Shown: positions 12,771 through 24,500, counted from the first letter of the stretch. The stretch: 64,000 nucleotides of DNA from Anastrepha obliqua (GCF_027943255.1 NC_072892.1:121041792-121105791); one strand, 5' to 3'. Program-made: numbers and translations. Notes: a model not told the origin generated them from the letters alone.

Positions 12771-13826
12771 ATCGGCCATCATAATTATTGGATAGAAAAA
12801 CAGCGTAGTAGTAATTTAACCCCTTGTTTAAGAGCAACTACCACGATAACCTAACCTAACATCTTGGCTATGGATTTATTTAAGAAAATATTTTTTGGTC
12901 GCTTGGATTAAGATATGAAAGCAGTACATTTTACGTAAGATTTCATTTAATAGTAAAAAAATATGAGTTTTACATGAAGTATTAAAATGACTTCAGTTTA
13001 TTAGAGTTGCAAAACAAAAACAAAAAATTTATCAAAAAAACACGACATCCGCTCTTAGGGCAAACAAGTGCTGACGTCAAATGTAACCAAGGCGTTAAAA
13101 TCTCTCGAATGAAGTCCATTCATCAAAAGTTGCCTTGTATGTGTGGCTTAGTGGCAAAACAACTAGTTTTCTAAAAATTAAAAATATACACAAAATTTCG
13201 AAATGAAGCGAAACCAAATGTATGTACGTATTTAAGTTGAATATTTGACACTTTTCTTCTCTAATTTGTAAAATAATATAAATACACCCATACATACATA
13301 TATCTGCATGGCATTACACACTACATTGTTGCTACCTCTCATCCCGCAAGCTAACCGTGTTCTACTATAGATCATTTTTTCTTGGCTATACAACAACACA
13401 CAGTACGCACGCACATCCGTTCACTAGCGCAAACTTCTAAAGCAAATCATCACTTTTTACGAATTTTCTATTAAATTTTAATATCTCATCTTTCGTTCAT
13501 TAAATTTATACAGCCAATCTTTTCGTTTTCCTTTATTTTTTGTTAACTTTATTGTATTTCCATTTTCTTTTATTGCTTGAAATTGTATGCACCTGTCGTC
13601 GCACCACATCACGTCTAAGCCAGCACCGAATCTAAAGCAGAACTGATTATCGAATATAATAAACTGTATAGAGTATGCACATTTTTGCCATTTTCCTCAC
13701 TTTTCCAATATTCTAATTTGTATATTATTATATTCTGTATCGAGCTTAATTGAATTTCCTTTGCACTGGCGTACCTAAGCGCACACAGCACTGCTCTTTG
13801 TCTCCTCTCTAACTTCTCTCTTGCAG

Positions 13827-14608
13827 ATAGATTAATATTCTTCCCGGATGGTGCCATACCGAAATTCAAGCAAAAACAAAAGCAACACCACAACCGGACA
13901 ACTGCAACATCCTCGTCATCATCATCATTATCATCGTCCTCATCGCTAGCTGCTAATGCCACGAATGGTAACCAGCTCTCGAATAGTATAGCAGCGGACG
14001 AGGAAGAGGAGGATGATTACGATGATCGCATACGCGCTGAAATCTATTCAAATTATCCGCATTACCTGCACCCGCCATCGTGGGGTCTCAACAATCCGCT
14101 AGTATTGGCCTCACACTCTCCGCACACGTACGACGATGAAGATGAATCGCTATTGGAGATACCCGAACAAAAGCAACAATGGCAGCGCCAACAAATGGCG
14201 GCGCACAAGGTGGACAAAAATGGGCGGCGTAACAATGAGGGCAGCAATAGTGGCACGGGCATGGATGGTGATGATGTTGTGGTACGTTTGGACACGGATA
14301 GCACTGGTCGTCACTTTTCTGGTCTTGATACCGGTGTTGGTGTTGGTTTTGGTTTCGGTTCGTCCGGTGTGCTTGATGAGTCCATAACTGATCATAGCAG
14401 CAGCAGCGGCGGCGGGGGCGGCGGCAGCAGTATCATCAATAGTAATAGCAATCACGGCACGCACCGCATGCACGAGTTTGTAGATGGTTTCACTTTTACA
14501 ACATCACCGGCAACTGCATCAGCACCAGAGTCTGCACTTCCGGCACCGCCACCAACGCACCTACACCACAACAAAAAGCACCAAAAAACTGCAATGTATG
14601 TGAGCTAG
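13827..14608 (+). CDS. Downstream exon of Gfrl-like gene, low-complexity tail
   Basis: The acceptor ttgcag at 13821-13826 follows a good pyrimidine tract. Two bases complete the codon split at 9387 (G plus AT gives Asp), and the frame then stays open for 780 bases: RLIFFPDGAIPKFKQKQKQ, a Ser run, ADEEEDDYDDR, then Gly/Ser-, His- and Pro-rich stretches. A TAG at 14606-14608 ends the frame. Alternatively a donor at 14596 (AT|gtatgt, phase 2) could join the candidate exon at 22139, which has a matching phase. Low complexity means the function of this part cannot be inferred; it would be the stalk or intracellular side of a receptor-like protein. The intact frame and phase match are the main evidence. 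Confidence 0.6.
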
Positions 14609-15440
14609 CACCAGCACTATGTGTGTGTGTGTATATATATATATTTTTTTTTATATTCTATTATACATACCGCATATTCTAAGTGTGTGTATATATGTAT
14701 GTAGTAGTGCATGTTTAGTATAACTCAGCAGCAATAACAACCAGTTACACGCACAAGCACTTACACGCGCACAAAGCACGCACACACATGCGCTCGCACA
14801 ACTACAGCAAGACAACTTGCAGCACTCAAGCAATATGCACCAATACACGTGTATGTACACATACATCTAAGTGCATATAGACACATTTAAACAACTGTAA
14901 ATGTTAAGACATTAATATTCTATGAAATTTTAAAGTTACCATCGTCAAACTTAATTATTCAAATGGTAAAATGTGCTGAAATTTTGTGAAAATATTTGAA
15001 GAGCAGAGCTTACGAAGCTCGGGTGGAGCACTTGAGTTGTGCAAAGGGCAATTGTACAGGTCTCAGTACATGTGAAGTGAAAAAGGTTAATTTGGAAAAT
15101 TTTGAACATAGATTTTTATTGCAGGAATGTAGGAGATGCCAATAAGGTGAAATGCCCTGCAGTGAAATGCTAGACTACTCAGCAAACATTGTAGGCCATG
15201 ACTTGGCATTTGGCGTGATGGAAAAAGTCATACTAGTTTGAGAGTGCCCACAATTGCACTAGTGGCAAAATGTTATTTTTTGGAGTAACTTTTAATTTAA
15301 TAGGATAAATATTAGTTATATTATTTCGTAAAGCTTAATCGGCATTAGGCTAGCTGATCTGCAAAAAGATTTCAGGATACTAGGTATCTGGAGTCGAAGA
15401 TATTATTTTATGTAATTCGTGAGTTACATCGCGAGTTTTT
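14609..15440. other. 3' flank of Gfrl-like exon
   Basis: It begins with a (GT)n and (TA)n tract at 14622-14645 and further CA/TA-rich microsatellite DNA to about 14880. AT-rich sequence without a recognised gene follows. Confidence 0.45.
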
Positions 15441-16460
15441 AGGGGTTATATACAGTTAGGAGGCCGAGAAAAATAAATTTTCCAGAATTTTTTCTGAGAA
15501 AACTATTAAATTTATTGATCTATAAATTTGTACACATAGTAAAAATATTTTTTTGCAAAGGAGCTATAGCTGATCTATGAGATATATATATATATATATA
15601 CATATAATTGGCACGTACACCCTTTTTGTTGGGTGTTTGGCCGAGGTCCTCCTCCTGTTTGTGGTATGCGTCTTGATGTTGTTCCACAAATGGAGGGACC
15701 TATAGTTTCAAGCCGACTCCGAACGGCAGATATTTTTATGAGGAGCTTTTTCATGGCAGAAATACACTCGGAGGTTTGCCATTGCCTGCCGAGGGTCGAC
15801 CGCTATTAGAAAAATGTTTTTCTTAATTTGGTGTTTCACCGAGATTCGAACCAACGTTATCTCTGTGAATTCCAAATGGTAATCACGCATCAACCCATTC
15901 GGCTACGGCAGCGACCACCTGATCTACGAGAGCTCCTCTCAAAAATACGTTTTGCGGTGACCTCTATACCTCTGAACTGGATCCTCTGCAATTAAAAAAC
16001 CAAAGAGATTGCGTTAAAGTAATGTTAAATCTAGTAATTGGTCGAAGGAATACGCGAAATAAATTTTTTGACAAAATGGCGGTTTCTTAAAAACAACAAA
16101 AAAAAATCGAGTTTTGACCAAAATTTAGGTTTTAAATTGTTTATGGAAAAAAAAAATTTATCGGTGAGAAAAAATCTTCGATTAACTACTAAAAAATATA
16201 TGTATTTAAGAAGCTCGTGTTAAATTTGAAACCAATCGGCTTTGAAAACACCATTTTGAGAAAAACGCACTTAAAGTTTGAAAAGCACTTTACACAGGAT
16301 ACAAATTCTCTGAAACGCCTTTTCAAATTTGCGTGCGACTTCGAAAATATTCACCGGAACAATATTAAATTTTCGGTTTATATTTTTAAATATATGTACA
16401 TAAGAAAATAAAATGAAAAAAAAATCGATTTTATTTAAATTCTAACTGTATATAACCCCT
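15441..16460. mobile_element. Non-autonomous DNA element with inverted ends
   Basis: The left end reads AGGGGTTATATACAGTTAGG, and the right end is its inverted copy (CTAACTGTATATAACCCCT ends at 16460). The interior lacks a long ORF. It carries the phrase TTTTGAGAAAAACGC shared with the element at 969-1731. A SINE has inserted into it at 15583-15918. The right end abuts a LINE remnant, suggesting this element landed in the LINE. No clear target duplication was seen. Confidence 0.6.
15583..15918 (-). mobile_element. tRNA-derived SINE, copy 1
   Basis: On the minus strand the head contains a pol III A-box-like TAGCCGAATGGG and a B-box-like GGTTCGAATCTC with tRNA-like spacing. The body is shared with copies at 23908-24170 and 29424-29746. 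The tail is a (TA)n run at the low-coordinate end. It is flanked by a 13-bp direct repeat, CTGATCTATGAGA at 15570-15582 and CTGATCTACGAGA at 15919-15931 (one mismatch), the signature of LINE-driven insertion. Confidence 0.85.
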
Positions 16461-17080
16461 CAACAAGCCGTTCAGCCTTTTGTCACCGATATCTTTCAAG
16501 GATGAAAAATATGTTGATTCTAGGCACATTTGTCGAGTCCTACAGAGAGCAGTGTACTGCCAAAGTACTAGTAGGTGCTCCAAAGCACGTCTAGCATTCG
16601 CTTCGTTGCATGTGTTACACGCATCGCTCTGAACTAATCCCATTTCGGATGCGTGATGTAGGGCGAGACAATGTCCCGTCAGTACTCCAACCAATATTTT
16701 GCAGTCTTCTCTAGAGAGTGGTGAAATAAAGTTTGTAGGTCTCGTATTCCAAGTCCTTGGCAGTTTAGTACGTGGTTGAGTGTTCCCAAATCGACGGCGT
16801 TTCCAAAGCTAGTTCCTCACTGAGTTCCTCCGTTTTCAGAAAGGAGAGTGATGGGTGTATTTCTGACGTGTTCAATCTCGGCAAGGAAATATTTACCTCA
16901 GCGCGCTCATCGGCTCTCTCATTTTCTTCTATTCGTTTTTTTCCTGGGATCCAGTAAAAAGTGAGTTACCCATTTCCGCAGAGTTCATCTATTTGGATTG
17001 TTGAACAAATTTCGAGTTAGTCTAAGGAGCCATATTTCTTTAATAGGCGCTTGGCTATCAATGAAAAACGAAATCGGGAA
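16461..17080 (-). pseudogene. LINE RNase H and tail remnant
   Basis: On the minus strand an RNase H end WIPGKKRIEENERADERAEV (near 16940) is followed, after shifts, by LVGVLTGHCLALHHASEMGL and CNTCNEANARRALEHLLVLW (16431-16694). The HCxxxxH and CxxC tail is typical of LOA/I-like ORF2 proteins, though here the last Cys positions are degraded. The copy is interrupted at its 3' side by the inverted-end element at 15441-16460. Confidence 0.7.
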
Positions 17081-17199
17081 TGCGTTACCTTCGTTTGAAG
17101 ACTAAGTCACAGAAAAGCTTGATAAACAGAGTTGAATGTGTCCAAAAAATTTTTCCTAAATACGCTCTACGCTCATTGAACTTTGTTGAACAAATTCTT

Positions 17200-18015
17200 G
17201 CCTATCAATCTCGTTTGCTTTTGATTTGCCTAAAGTCTTTGTAAGTAAGAAGACGCACCGAAGCTGGTACCTCTGTCTTCACTGACGGCTCCAAGATGGA
17301 ATCAGGATTCAAAGCAGGGGTTTCCTCTAAATAAGCCAATTTATTTAGTTCCTTAAAACTGCCAAATACTGCTAGTGTTTTCAGATAGAAGTCTTTGCGA
17401 TCCTGCAGGCATGCAAAATGCTTGGGGAACGCGGAAGCGAGAGAGATATCAACGGTTCTTTCGTTAGTCAAGCCGTGATCAAGGCTCTGACAACGCCACG
17501 GTGCAGATCCAAACTAGTTAACTACTGTAAGGAGGAGATCAAATCTCTTCGATGTGCAGGTAACATTTCCCTAATCTGGGTTCCAGGATATAGGTACACA
17601 GAGTGAAATGAAATTGTTGATAAGTTTGCTAGGAAGGGAACTGAATTAGTCCACCCCATTTAATTTCCAAACGCGTAGCTGTGTTTAGCGGTCTTTGAAC
17701 GATCGGTACACTCGCGGAAAAGCTAGGTTTACGATTTAACTGCCATTGTGGAAGTTGTTCAAAGAAGGAAATGGTTGAGCGTTTTCTTTGTAAATGTCCG
17801 GGTTTGGCAGTTAGACGAATAAGGTCACTGTGTGCTCCTTTCGTCGACGGCCTGGGGCAGTGCGCCAATCTAGAGCCCATCAATCTTCTCCCTTCGATCA
17901 GTAGCTCTGGCTGGATGTAGGTATCTGCCTATTGGAGGCCTCATAATGGCGCTCTAAATGGCACTTTAGTGTTACTTGGGAAGTGCCAGAGTGGTACTTC
18001 AACAATTTCACTTAC
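17200..18015 (+). pseudogene. LINE RNase H remnant, same family as 30950-31920
   Basis: Plus-strand pieces read TSVFTDGSKMESGF (first RNase H block) and then an RNase H end resembling NLGSRI, EGN and KFARKGT across frames. They are followed by IGTLAEKLGLRF, FLCKCPGL and a 3' tail tttagtgttacttgggaagtgcc with a counterpart near 31870-31890. The phrases for the Cys tail, the LxQCANLxPxNL segment and the 3' UTR are shared with the copy at 30950-31920, so both come from one LINE family. There are many stops. Confidence 0.7.
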
Positions 18016-19179
18016 CTACCCACGTAACATCATCACTGGCAGTATTGACTACTCTCTTCTTTTAAAAGAGATTAATTTCAATAAGCCACAGTGCAAATTT
18101 CGCAGCTCTTTACATTTCTATGGTGCAAAATGTAAAACGGAGTATTCGCGTAATGATCCTCTGGTTCGAGCTTTAAGTGAATTTAATTCAATTTCGAGTT
18201 TTATCCAACCAGATTTTTTATCTCCACAAAGTTGCATTTTTAAATACTTTATATTCTATTTTCTAAGGATTCATGCAATTAGGATAGATATATAGATCAA
18301 AGGTATGCCATTTTCTGCCGAGAGGCGCCTGCTATTACAAAAAACTTTTTAAATCATCATCCCCGGAATTATACAAAGGAGGATTAGGCAAATATAAATA
18401 TTGATGAAGTCCATCGTTTTACGTTTTTGTCATTATAAACTAGTTCCCCAACTGATCCTTATAAACTGATTCTGGATTAGACTGAGGAGTTCGTTGAATG
18501 GTACGCTGCTTATTAAGAAGTTGACTACGTATTCCATCAACTGGTATGAGACTCATGCGTAGACTCAGAATTGACACGTTATTGGACATGGACACTTCAA
18601 AAATACCACTTTTTGACATTGAAAAAAGGCAGAAGACGAACCACTTCAGCTGCAAAATAAAATTCGTAGTAAAATAGTTCAGAACTAGTAGGTCTGACGG
18701 TGGGGTATTCGTACTTTTATGTGTAAATGAAAATTTTATTGAATTTACATAGGCACATATATATGTATATACGTATTTGCAACATCAAAAGCTTGAAGAG
18801 AAATTTTAGCTTGATTTCGGTAACTTGAGAAATTTAAGTAAAAGTTGCTTAGGGAAATTCATTTAAAATTTATATTGCCAATGGATTACAAAACATAAGA
18901 GGGGGCAGAGTGTAAAACTTAGACGTACTTGCAAACTATGTCGAAAACTATAGTTTTATTAATTTCTCATGAAATACTTTATCTAAGAAAGAAACTTTTG
19001 TTCAAAAAAAAAAAAAAAGACTTTAAATTGTCACAAAAACTTTGCAAACTCATTGCACAATAAGAAATGAATAAAAATTCAATGAAGCGCTCACACTTTC
19101 GTAGTCGACGTCAAGAGAAAAAACTTAATAGTGATAGTAAAATTCGTTCATATTTTTGTGATATAATTCATTTAAGTAA
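18016..19179. other. AT-rich gap with a SINE scrap
   Basis: At 18301-18350 the sequence resembles the middle of the SINE body (ctgccgagaggcg ... ctattacaaaaaac). It has no recognisable head or tail, so it is a decayed fragment. The rest is AT-rich with an A run at 19005-19018. No gene was recognised. Confidence 0.4.
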
Positions 19180-19510
19180 TTAAAAATAATGAAAATTGAA
19201 TGAGCTAAATGCTGTACTTAAGATATACTCGCGGGCTGTAGAAGGTGTTAAAGAGAAAGTGAATATTGATGTGTTAGGTTTTCTCCGGTTCTTTACAACT
19301 ATGACAGAATATATGTTGTAAGGGATGCCCATTTTGGCGGCTTGTTCTCCGATAGACCAGAAGCCAGTTATGACTGCCGTAAGTCTGCAGGTGTCCCGTC
19401 GTTTCATGTTTATTAATGTCGACGATTGCTTGAGGTTGTAGGTGAGCCTTAACGTTCTTTGTTAGGTAGTGTAGATTAATTATATACCGTCTTTGACCGC
19501 AAACCAATCA
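19180..19510 (-). pseudogene. LINE ORF2 tail remnant
   Basis: Minus-strand frames read CRLTAVITGFWSIGEQAAKM followed by GIPYN. In another frame they read HLQTYGSHNWLLVYRRT. The same phrase order (VITGFW ... KxGIPYNS) occurs in the LINE remnant at 44030-44900, so the two are related 3' ends. No RT or RNase H part was recognised in this copy. Confidence 0.5.
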
Positions 19511-19539
19511 TCGAAGCGCGGAGAGCCCATCTTTATTAA

Positions 19540-20300
19540 CAAAAAATGGTTACAAATTTAATTTTCAAAATAATAGCCATCGCTAGCAACACATTTTTCC
19601 CATCTCTCATGCAATTTGTGGATGCCGCGCCAAAAAAATTGGCCGTCTTTGGCCGCAAACCAATCATCGATCCATTTTTTGGTTTCTTCGTGAGAATTGA
19701 AGCGCTGCTCGGAAAGTGCGTGGCCCATCGATGCAAGCCAATGATAATCGGAAGGCGCCAAGTCTGGTGAGTAAGCCGCATGCACCAGCGGTTCCCAATC
19801 GTACGTCTCCACCAATTACCGGGTCGCGCTTGTTCGATGTGGCGGTGCATTGTCATCAAGAAAAATCACTTTGTGACGCCGATCGGCATATCCTGGGCGT
19901 TTTCGGTGTATAGCGCTGTTCAACTGTTTCACCTGGTTTTAATAGCTCGTACCAAATCATACCACGCTGATCCCAGAAAACACACAGCATTGCCTTGCGG
20001 CCGAGGCGATTGGGTTTGTCCGTTGTTTTTGGCTTGTGGCCGGGCAGACCATACGATCGTTTACACCTGGGATTGGTAAAATACACCCATTTTTCATCAC
20101 TCGTAACGATTCGATGCAAAAGAGACTTCCTTTTGAATCGGGAGAACAGCATTTCACAAGTGATTTTTCGCTTCTCTTGCTGCCTTTCAGTAAGTGCATG
20201 CGGCACCCATCTTCCGACCTTTAAGCGTTTGTCTTTCAAATGTTTGGAAATGGTTTTTTGGGCACGAAATTCGACATTTTTAAGAGGTGTTGAGCTTTTC
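19540..20300 (-). pseudogene. DD34D mariner transposase, broken
   Basis: Two minus-strand frames cover most of the catalytic domain. The first (20239-19856) contains KVGRWVPHALTERQQEKRK and IVTSDEKWVYFTNP, the first catalytic Asp block, then MLCVFWDQRGMIWYELLKPG. After a frameshift, LDDNAPPHRTSATR is followed by a TAA stop, then YDWEPLVHAAYSPDLAPSDY and a terminal WEKCVASDGYYFEN. All three catalytic Asp are kept with 34 positions between the second and third. The defects are one frameshift near 19856, one stop near 19815 and loss of most of the DNA-binding region. The termini were not identified. Confidence 0.75.
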
Positions 20301-20619
20301 TATCTTATAAAAGGCTTTCAAGCATTTGATTCATATGGAAGAAAAAATTTCTGTAAAATCAACGGGATTTAAAACTGCATACTCAGAAATCTTCTTAAGG
20401 TTTTGCTTAGAAATTTGACAATTTTGAGGCAATGTTTTTTTTTTTTTTTTGTTTTGTAAATAAAGTTAAATTTTGTGTTAATTTTATACAAAGTTTGTAG
20501 CTTTGTGTTATATGTTTGTTATTATGGCGGTTTTTTTTTTGGATGCATGAGAGCTATCAATATCGATAACTGGGGTTTGACATCATCGATCCTTATTTGT
20601 TTCGAAATTATGGAGCAAA

Positions 20620-20866
20620 CGCTATCGAGTTATGCTGACTGAATTTTTGTTTCCCAAACTTGATCAGCTATACATCGACGACATTGGGCTCCAATAAGAT
20701 GACGCAATTTACTATACAGTGCGCTTACAATAGATTTTTTGCACTATTCAAGCCACCATTGACGACATACGGCCCTATTTAGTGGAAAAAATAGCAAAAA
20801 ATTGTACTGATCGAATGGACGATGTGACTCGCAGCCGCGGCGGACATATGCCGGATATCATATTAA
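20620..20866 (+). pseudogene. DD41D (rosa-like) mariner remnant
   Basis: A plus-strand frame reads MLTEFLFPKLDQLYIDDIGLQ (the segment before the second catalytic block). After a deletion come ATIDDIRPYLVEKIAKNCTD and SRGGHMPDII, the C-terminus of DD41D mariner transposases. The same C-terminal signature (KRSRGQHLHEII) occurs in the better copy at 52512-53826. The first and third catalytic blocks are missing. Confidence 0.6.
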
Positions 20867-22138
20867 AAAAAAAAAAAAATAATAATAAATGTTATCTAAT
20901 TATCTACCAAATGGTAATGAAAAAATTCGATCCAACAATATTTCGGTTTTTATTATCACTTCAAGTTCACAAACTCCTAAAAAATCATCCGATAGAATGC
21001 AATATAGTTTCAGAAAAATAAAGAAGGAACACTGAAATTGACAAACAAAACACAAAAAAAAAACAAATTACAGAAAAAAACAATAACAAATTAATAACAA
21101 AAAAAGTGAAATCTTGGAAAGCCATCATGCTTCTATTATTTTGATCCACCCGAGTGTACGTAATAAGAAAAAAGAGTCGAGATAGATATATTAGCAGATA
21201 TGCTCAGGATGAGAGGAGTCGATTTGGCAATGTCCTTACGTCCATCTGTGCGCATGATAGCTCGAGGTAAAATTAATAAAAAAATGTATTAAATTCATTA
21301 TTGTTTGCCGTGAACTTAAACGCACGTGGTATGTTTTTAACAACAAATTTACTTAAAGAAAAAAAATAAAAAAGTACAACTCCAACTTCTAGCTGAATAA
21401 GTTAAAAGAATTAGTTTCCAAATAAGTAGTTTTCACGAATTTAGCACTTTTCAAATGACTAGTTTTGAGATTGAGCAGAAAGTGGGAATAAGTGTATTTA
21501 GCGAAATTATAAATTAGATAACCTGAAGCGAGGCGTACTCAAAACCCAGCTACGAAAACCAGTATACAGACAATTAGCACAAAATAGATCGTTTTTAAAA
21601 CTATTCGATGCTAGATCTAAAAAAGTCTAAATGAATTATTGCTACTTCCTCTATTCTGTCCCAGAAAGCAACGCATAATAAGCAAGCCACTTCTTAGATA
21701 TTTGTACTACTCATGCAAAATGTTTAGTATAAATACAAAAGTATCGACGATATTTCGATAGTGAGGCTCTTGTCTCTTCACTCTGATTAATAAAAAAGGA
21801 ATTCAAAGCAACAGAAATGCCGGGTTTTCTATAGGGGCTTAGCATAGCGTTTGCGGAGGTCAATCGTAGAAATTACAGTGCTTAAATTGATTACGAGGCT
21901 TCACCTCCTAAGTTGATTTGCTTGTGAAAGAAGTTTTATTTTACAATTTCATAGAATATTCATGTCTCACATTTTCAATTCTATAACTTTGATTAAGTAT
22001 GATATTAGTCTGCAAATTTATATATTTTATTTAAATTTATCTTCTTCATGCTATGCCCTGTATATTTCTCTCACCTTTTGCACTTAAATTAATCTTCGAA
22101 AAAATTTCACCACAAAAACCAAAAAAAAACAAAATTAG
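20867..22138. other. AT-rich gap with one dispersed repeat
   Basis: No gene was recognised. The segment 21179-21310 resembles 42850-42985 (listed separately). Confidence 0.45.
21179..21310 (+). repeat. Dispersed repeat, copy A
   Basis: The stretch containing atatgctcaggatgagagga and gtccatctgtgcgcatgata is matched, with substitutions, by 42850-42985. Both copies are AT-rich outside the shared core and have no ORF. They are probably pieces of one transposon family, perhaps an LTR or noncoding region, which could not be named. Confidence 0.5.
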
Positions 22139-22251
22139 TTCAAGCACAAATTCGCACAAAAGTATTCATCTTAGCGACGAATTAACCACCGGCAGAGATA
22201 AATTATCCCACCGTTCGCGCACCTACAAAGGTGATAGCATGGATGAGAGAG
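22139..22251 (+). CDS. Candidate exon, possibly continuing the Gfrl-like gene
   Basis: An open frame giving HLSDELTTGRDKLSHRSRTY and KGDSMDERG ends at a strong donor (G|gtaagt at 22252). Two possible acceptors lie at 22137-22138 and 22161-22162, both in the same phase (2) but with a poor pyrimidine tract. Phase 2 matches the optional donor at 14596, so the exon could be spliced to the low-complexity exon. A match by chance has a one-in-three probability. No domain was recognised. The donor and the balanced amino-acid composition are the only positive evidence. Confidence 0.3.
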
Positions 22252-22433
22252 GTAAGTAATTGATTACGTAAAATTATTGGAATTTACATATATTCATATT
22301 TAATATTTCAAAAAAATAAGCAAATTTTTTATAAGCGGCAAGTAATTAAAATTTGCTCTTCTAGCGGAGTATGAATGTTTTCCAGCAATAAGATTAATTT
22401 AAAATTTTTTTTAGAAAATTAAAAATTATTAAC

Positions 22434-23276
22434 GGAGAATGGGGAGTTGTGAGACGGGTTTTGTTTTTGGACCCGTATTACTCAAAATCTTAATATTCTG
22501 CATATGTCAACGATGGAATCTTTAGTCAATGAATACTGGAAGCTATTGGTATGGCCTATTTAACAAAACTACAATTTTCCTTAAAATTAAAATTGTATAT
22601 AATAATATAAAATACAATATAATGTATAAAAAATGCAATGCCATCAATATGATGATTCGCAGTGAGAACATGTGTAATAACCAGTTCGTTAATTGGCACA
22701 CTTTAGGTGCACAGCTCGATCGCATACATTGCAATGAATGGAGTTGTTTCTGCTTAACTTTTTCGGCATTGCACCTTTGCAGATGATGCAAAAATCTTCT
22801 TCTTCTTCAAATTCTAATGAACTTGAAATTATTGCTGCTGAAAGATGCGTTAAAACGTCGAAAAAAACGGTGTCTCACAACTCCCCACATTTGTTGTCTT
22901 ACAACTCCGCAAATCGTTGTTTTTATAAATGGCCGCGTAGTCATAAACACATCGAACGTTCATGCCCAAGTGAATGTGTAAATTCAAAGCTAATAGGACA
23001 ATTAATAATTTGTATATATTAACATTTGCAATTTGCTTCAACAACTAATCGAATGTATCGCAAAACAAATGATGTAAAAAACTTACCGAGAAATTCCGAA
23101 ACACAGTAACTGGAGAGACGCGTCGAATGCGTGCAAATATGACCAATGCTAGCTGAAAAGTGAGATCGCATCGAGAACACTTGTTGACACTTAAAATCGA
23201 ATGTAAACAAATGAATAATGCCGAAAGGTAACAATGTCTCACAACTCCCTGTGTCTCACAACTCCCCATTTTCCCC
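22434..23276. mobile_element. Putative DNA element with TGTCTCACAACTCCCC motif ends
   Basis: The left end ATGGGGAGTTGTGAGAC (22439-22455) is repeated inverted at the right end as GTCTCACAACTCCCCAT (23253-23269), with GGAGA/GGGGAA flanks also similar. Further copies of TGTCTCACAACTCCC lie at 23235-23249, tandem with the right end, and near 22870-22886. A weaker form lies near 22896. TTAA occurs just outside on both sides, a piggyBac-like site, but this could be chance in AT-rich DNA. Inside, a 94-residue frame (22738-23022) has no recognisable domain. It is probably a non-autonomous element about 0.85 kb long. Confidence 0.5.
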
Positions 23277-23469
23277 TATTTATTAAAATAAGAGTATATA
23301 GTATTCAAAAAAAAAGTTCCAAAACTTATTTATAAGCGCAAGATTATACAGGGTGGTCCAACTAACATTTGTGATAAGATTCGGCTATAAATTAAAGGCG
23401 CCTTAATATTTTTCATTGACTTTTTTATTGGAAAGGAGTAAGCCACGTTATATGCAATTTACATAAAAG

Positions 23470-23870
23470 ACGATGGTCCAGTCTAGAATGCTTCAGAATA
23501 AAAAGCATTTTGTGACAAGCCCGCACAGAAAACTGTCGAACTTTCTTCTGAAACTTGGAAGAAACGACTTTCGGTCGGTATTATTACAGTACACAAACAT
23601 GGGGCCACCATTGGAATCATTGAGGATCCGATTTATCTGTCTTGCTAGAGGAGGCGGATAGCACTGATCATTTTCTCTGTGAGTGTCTTGCCTTTGTTAG
23701 AGCAAGGTATGAATTTTGGGTTCTAATGTCATGATAATGACAAATATTCATTCTCGAAAACTGTAGGATATTTTCATATTTGCGAAAGAGTCTGTAAACC
23801 TCCCACATGGAAAGCTATTTCTGTCTCTGTCTCTATTCCATCATTTCTCTTTCCCTCTCCCTTTCCTCAT
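23470..23870 (+). pseudogene. LINE ORF2 tail remnant
   Basis: The frame reads KHFVTSPHRKLSNFLLKLGR and NDFRSVL, then broken pieces of a Cys tail and IFAKESVNL. The same phrases (FATSPSRKLSNCLVKFGR, KDFPLVL, FRFAKESVKF) occur in the minus-strand remnant at 43330-43730, so both are 3' ends of one LINE family. A CT-rich 3' tail follows to about 23870. Confidence 0.65.
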
Positions 23871-23907
23871 TGACCATCTACCGTTTTATTTGAAAAAGCT
23901 TTGAATA

Positions 23908-24170
23908 TATATAATTGGGAGTGCGTCTTGTTGTTGTTCCACAAATGGAGGGACCTCCACTTTCAAGCCGACTCCGAACGGCAGATATTGTTTTTTTTTA
24001 TGCGGAGCTTTTTCATGGCAGAAATACACTCGGAGGTTTGCTATTACCATAGACACGATCGCAATTAGAAAAAACTATTTCTTCATTTTGGTGTTTCACG
24101 GAGTTTCGATCCTTCCATCTTCCGAATTGTAGTAGTCACGCACCAACTCATTCGGCTACACCAGCCGCCT
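23908..24170 (-). mobile_element. tRNA-derived SINE, copy 2
   Basis: It has the same body as copy 1, including caaatggagggacctc and gccgactccgaacggcagat, but is about 70 bases shorter through loss at the tail side and one internal change. It is flanked by a perfect 10-bp direct repeat GCTTTGAATA at 23898-23907 and 24171-24180. The A-box-like region and B-box-like GGATCGAAACTC on the minus strand are weaker than in the other copies. Confidence 0.8.
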
Positions 24171-24404
24171 GCTTTGAATACAGTGGGATTTGTAGTCTGA
24201 TGAAATTTAGGAGTTAACATTCTCACGGTGCTTCTTGGCTCGCCTTTTTCAAATTTAATTTTAATTTTCAGGCCCTGCTATTAAACAGAGCAATCAAGTT
24301 TATTTAAAGAACTTCCATGGCTGATGTTACTGTAGCCATTTCGGTGAACCAGCCATAGCCATAGCAAAGACAACCCACCTGTAGTTCGTAGATGGCATAA
24401 AACT

Positions 24405-24500
24405 GTCTCCGTCGTGGAACAACATCAAGATGCACACCACAAGTAGGAAGATAAGCTCGACCAAATACCTATTATCTCTAAATATATACAGTATACTTAC
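24405..24500 (+). mobile_element. SINE tail fragment, opposite orientation
   Basis: The phrase gtggaacaacatcaagatgc is the reverse complement of the SINE body near its tail. It is followed by a diverged gacctcggccaaacacc-like segment and an AT tail at 24480-24495. The head is missing. Confidence 0.55.

Larger units (their letters stand above)
9388..13826 (+). other. Large intron of the Gfrl-like gene
   Basis: The intron runs from donor gtaagt at 9388 to an acceptor preceded by a pyrimidine tract (ctcctctctaacttctctcttgcag). It is AT-rich, with A runs near 9415-9460, T runs near 9780-9870 and TACA microsatellites near 10570, 11030 and 13290. Two decayed mariner transposase segments sit inside it on the minus strand (11820-12770). 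No other coding exon was recognised. Confidence 0.55.

Noticed and set aside
13615..13962. 115-codon minus-strand ORF
   Set aside because: It runs antisense to the start of the exon at 13827 and consists largely of Asp codons made by the TCATCA repeat.
19495..19515. 20-base repeat gaccgcaaaccaatcatcga also near 19648
   Set aside because: One copy is part of the mariner transposase gene. The other looks like a small duplication at its edge, with no further structure.
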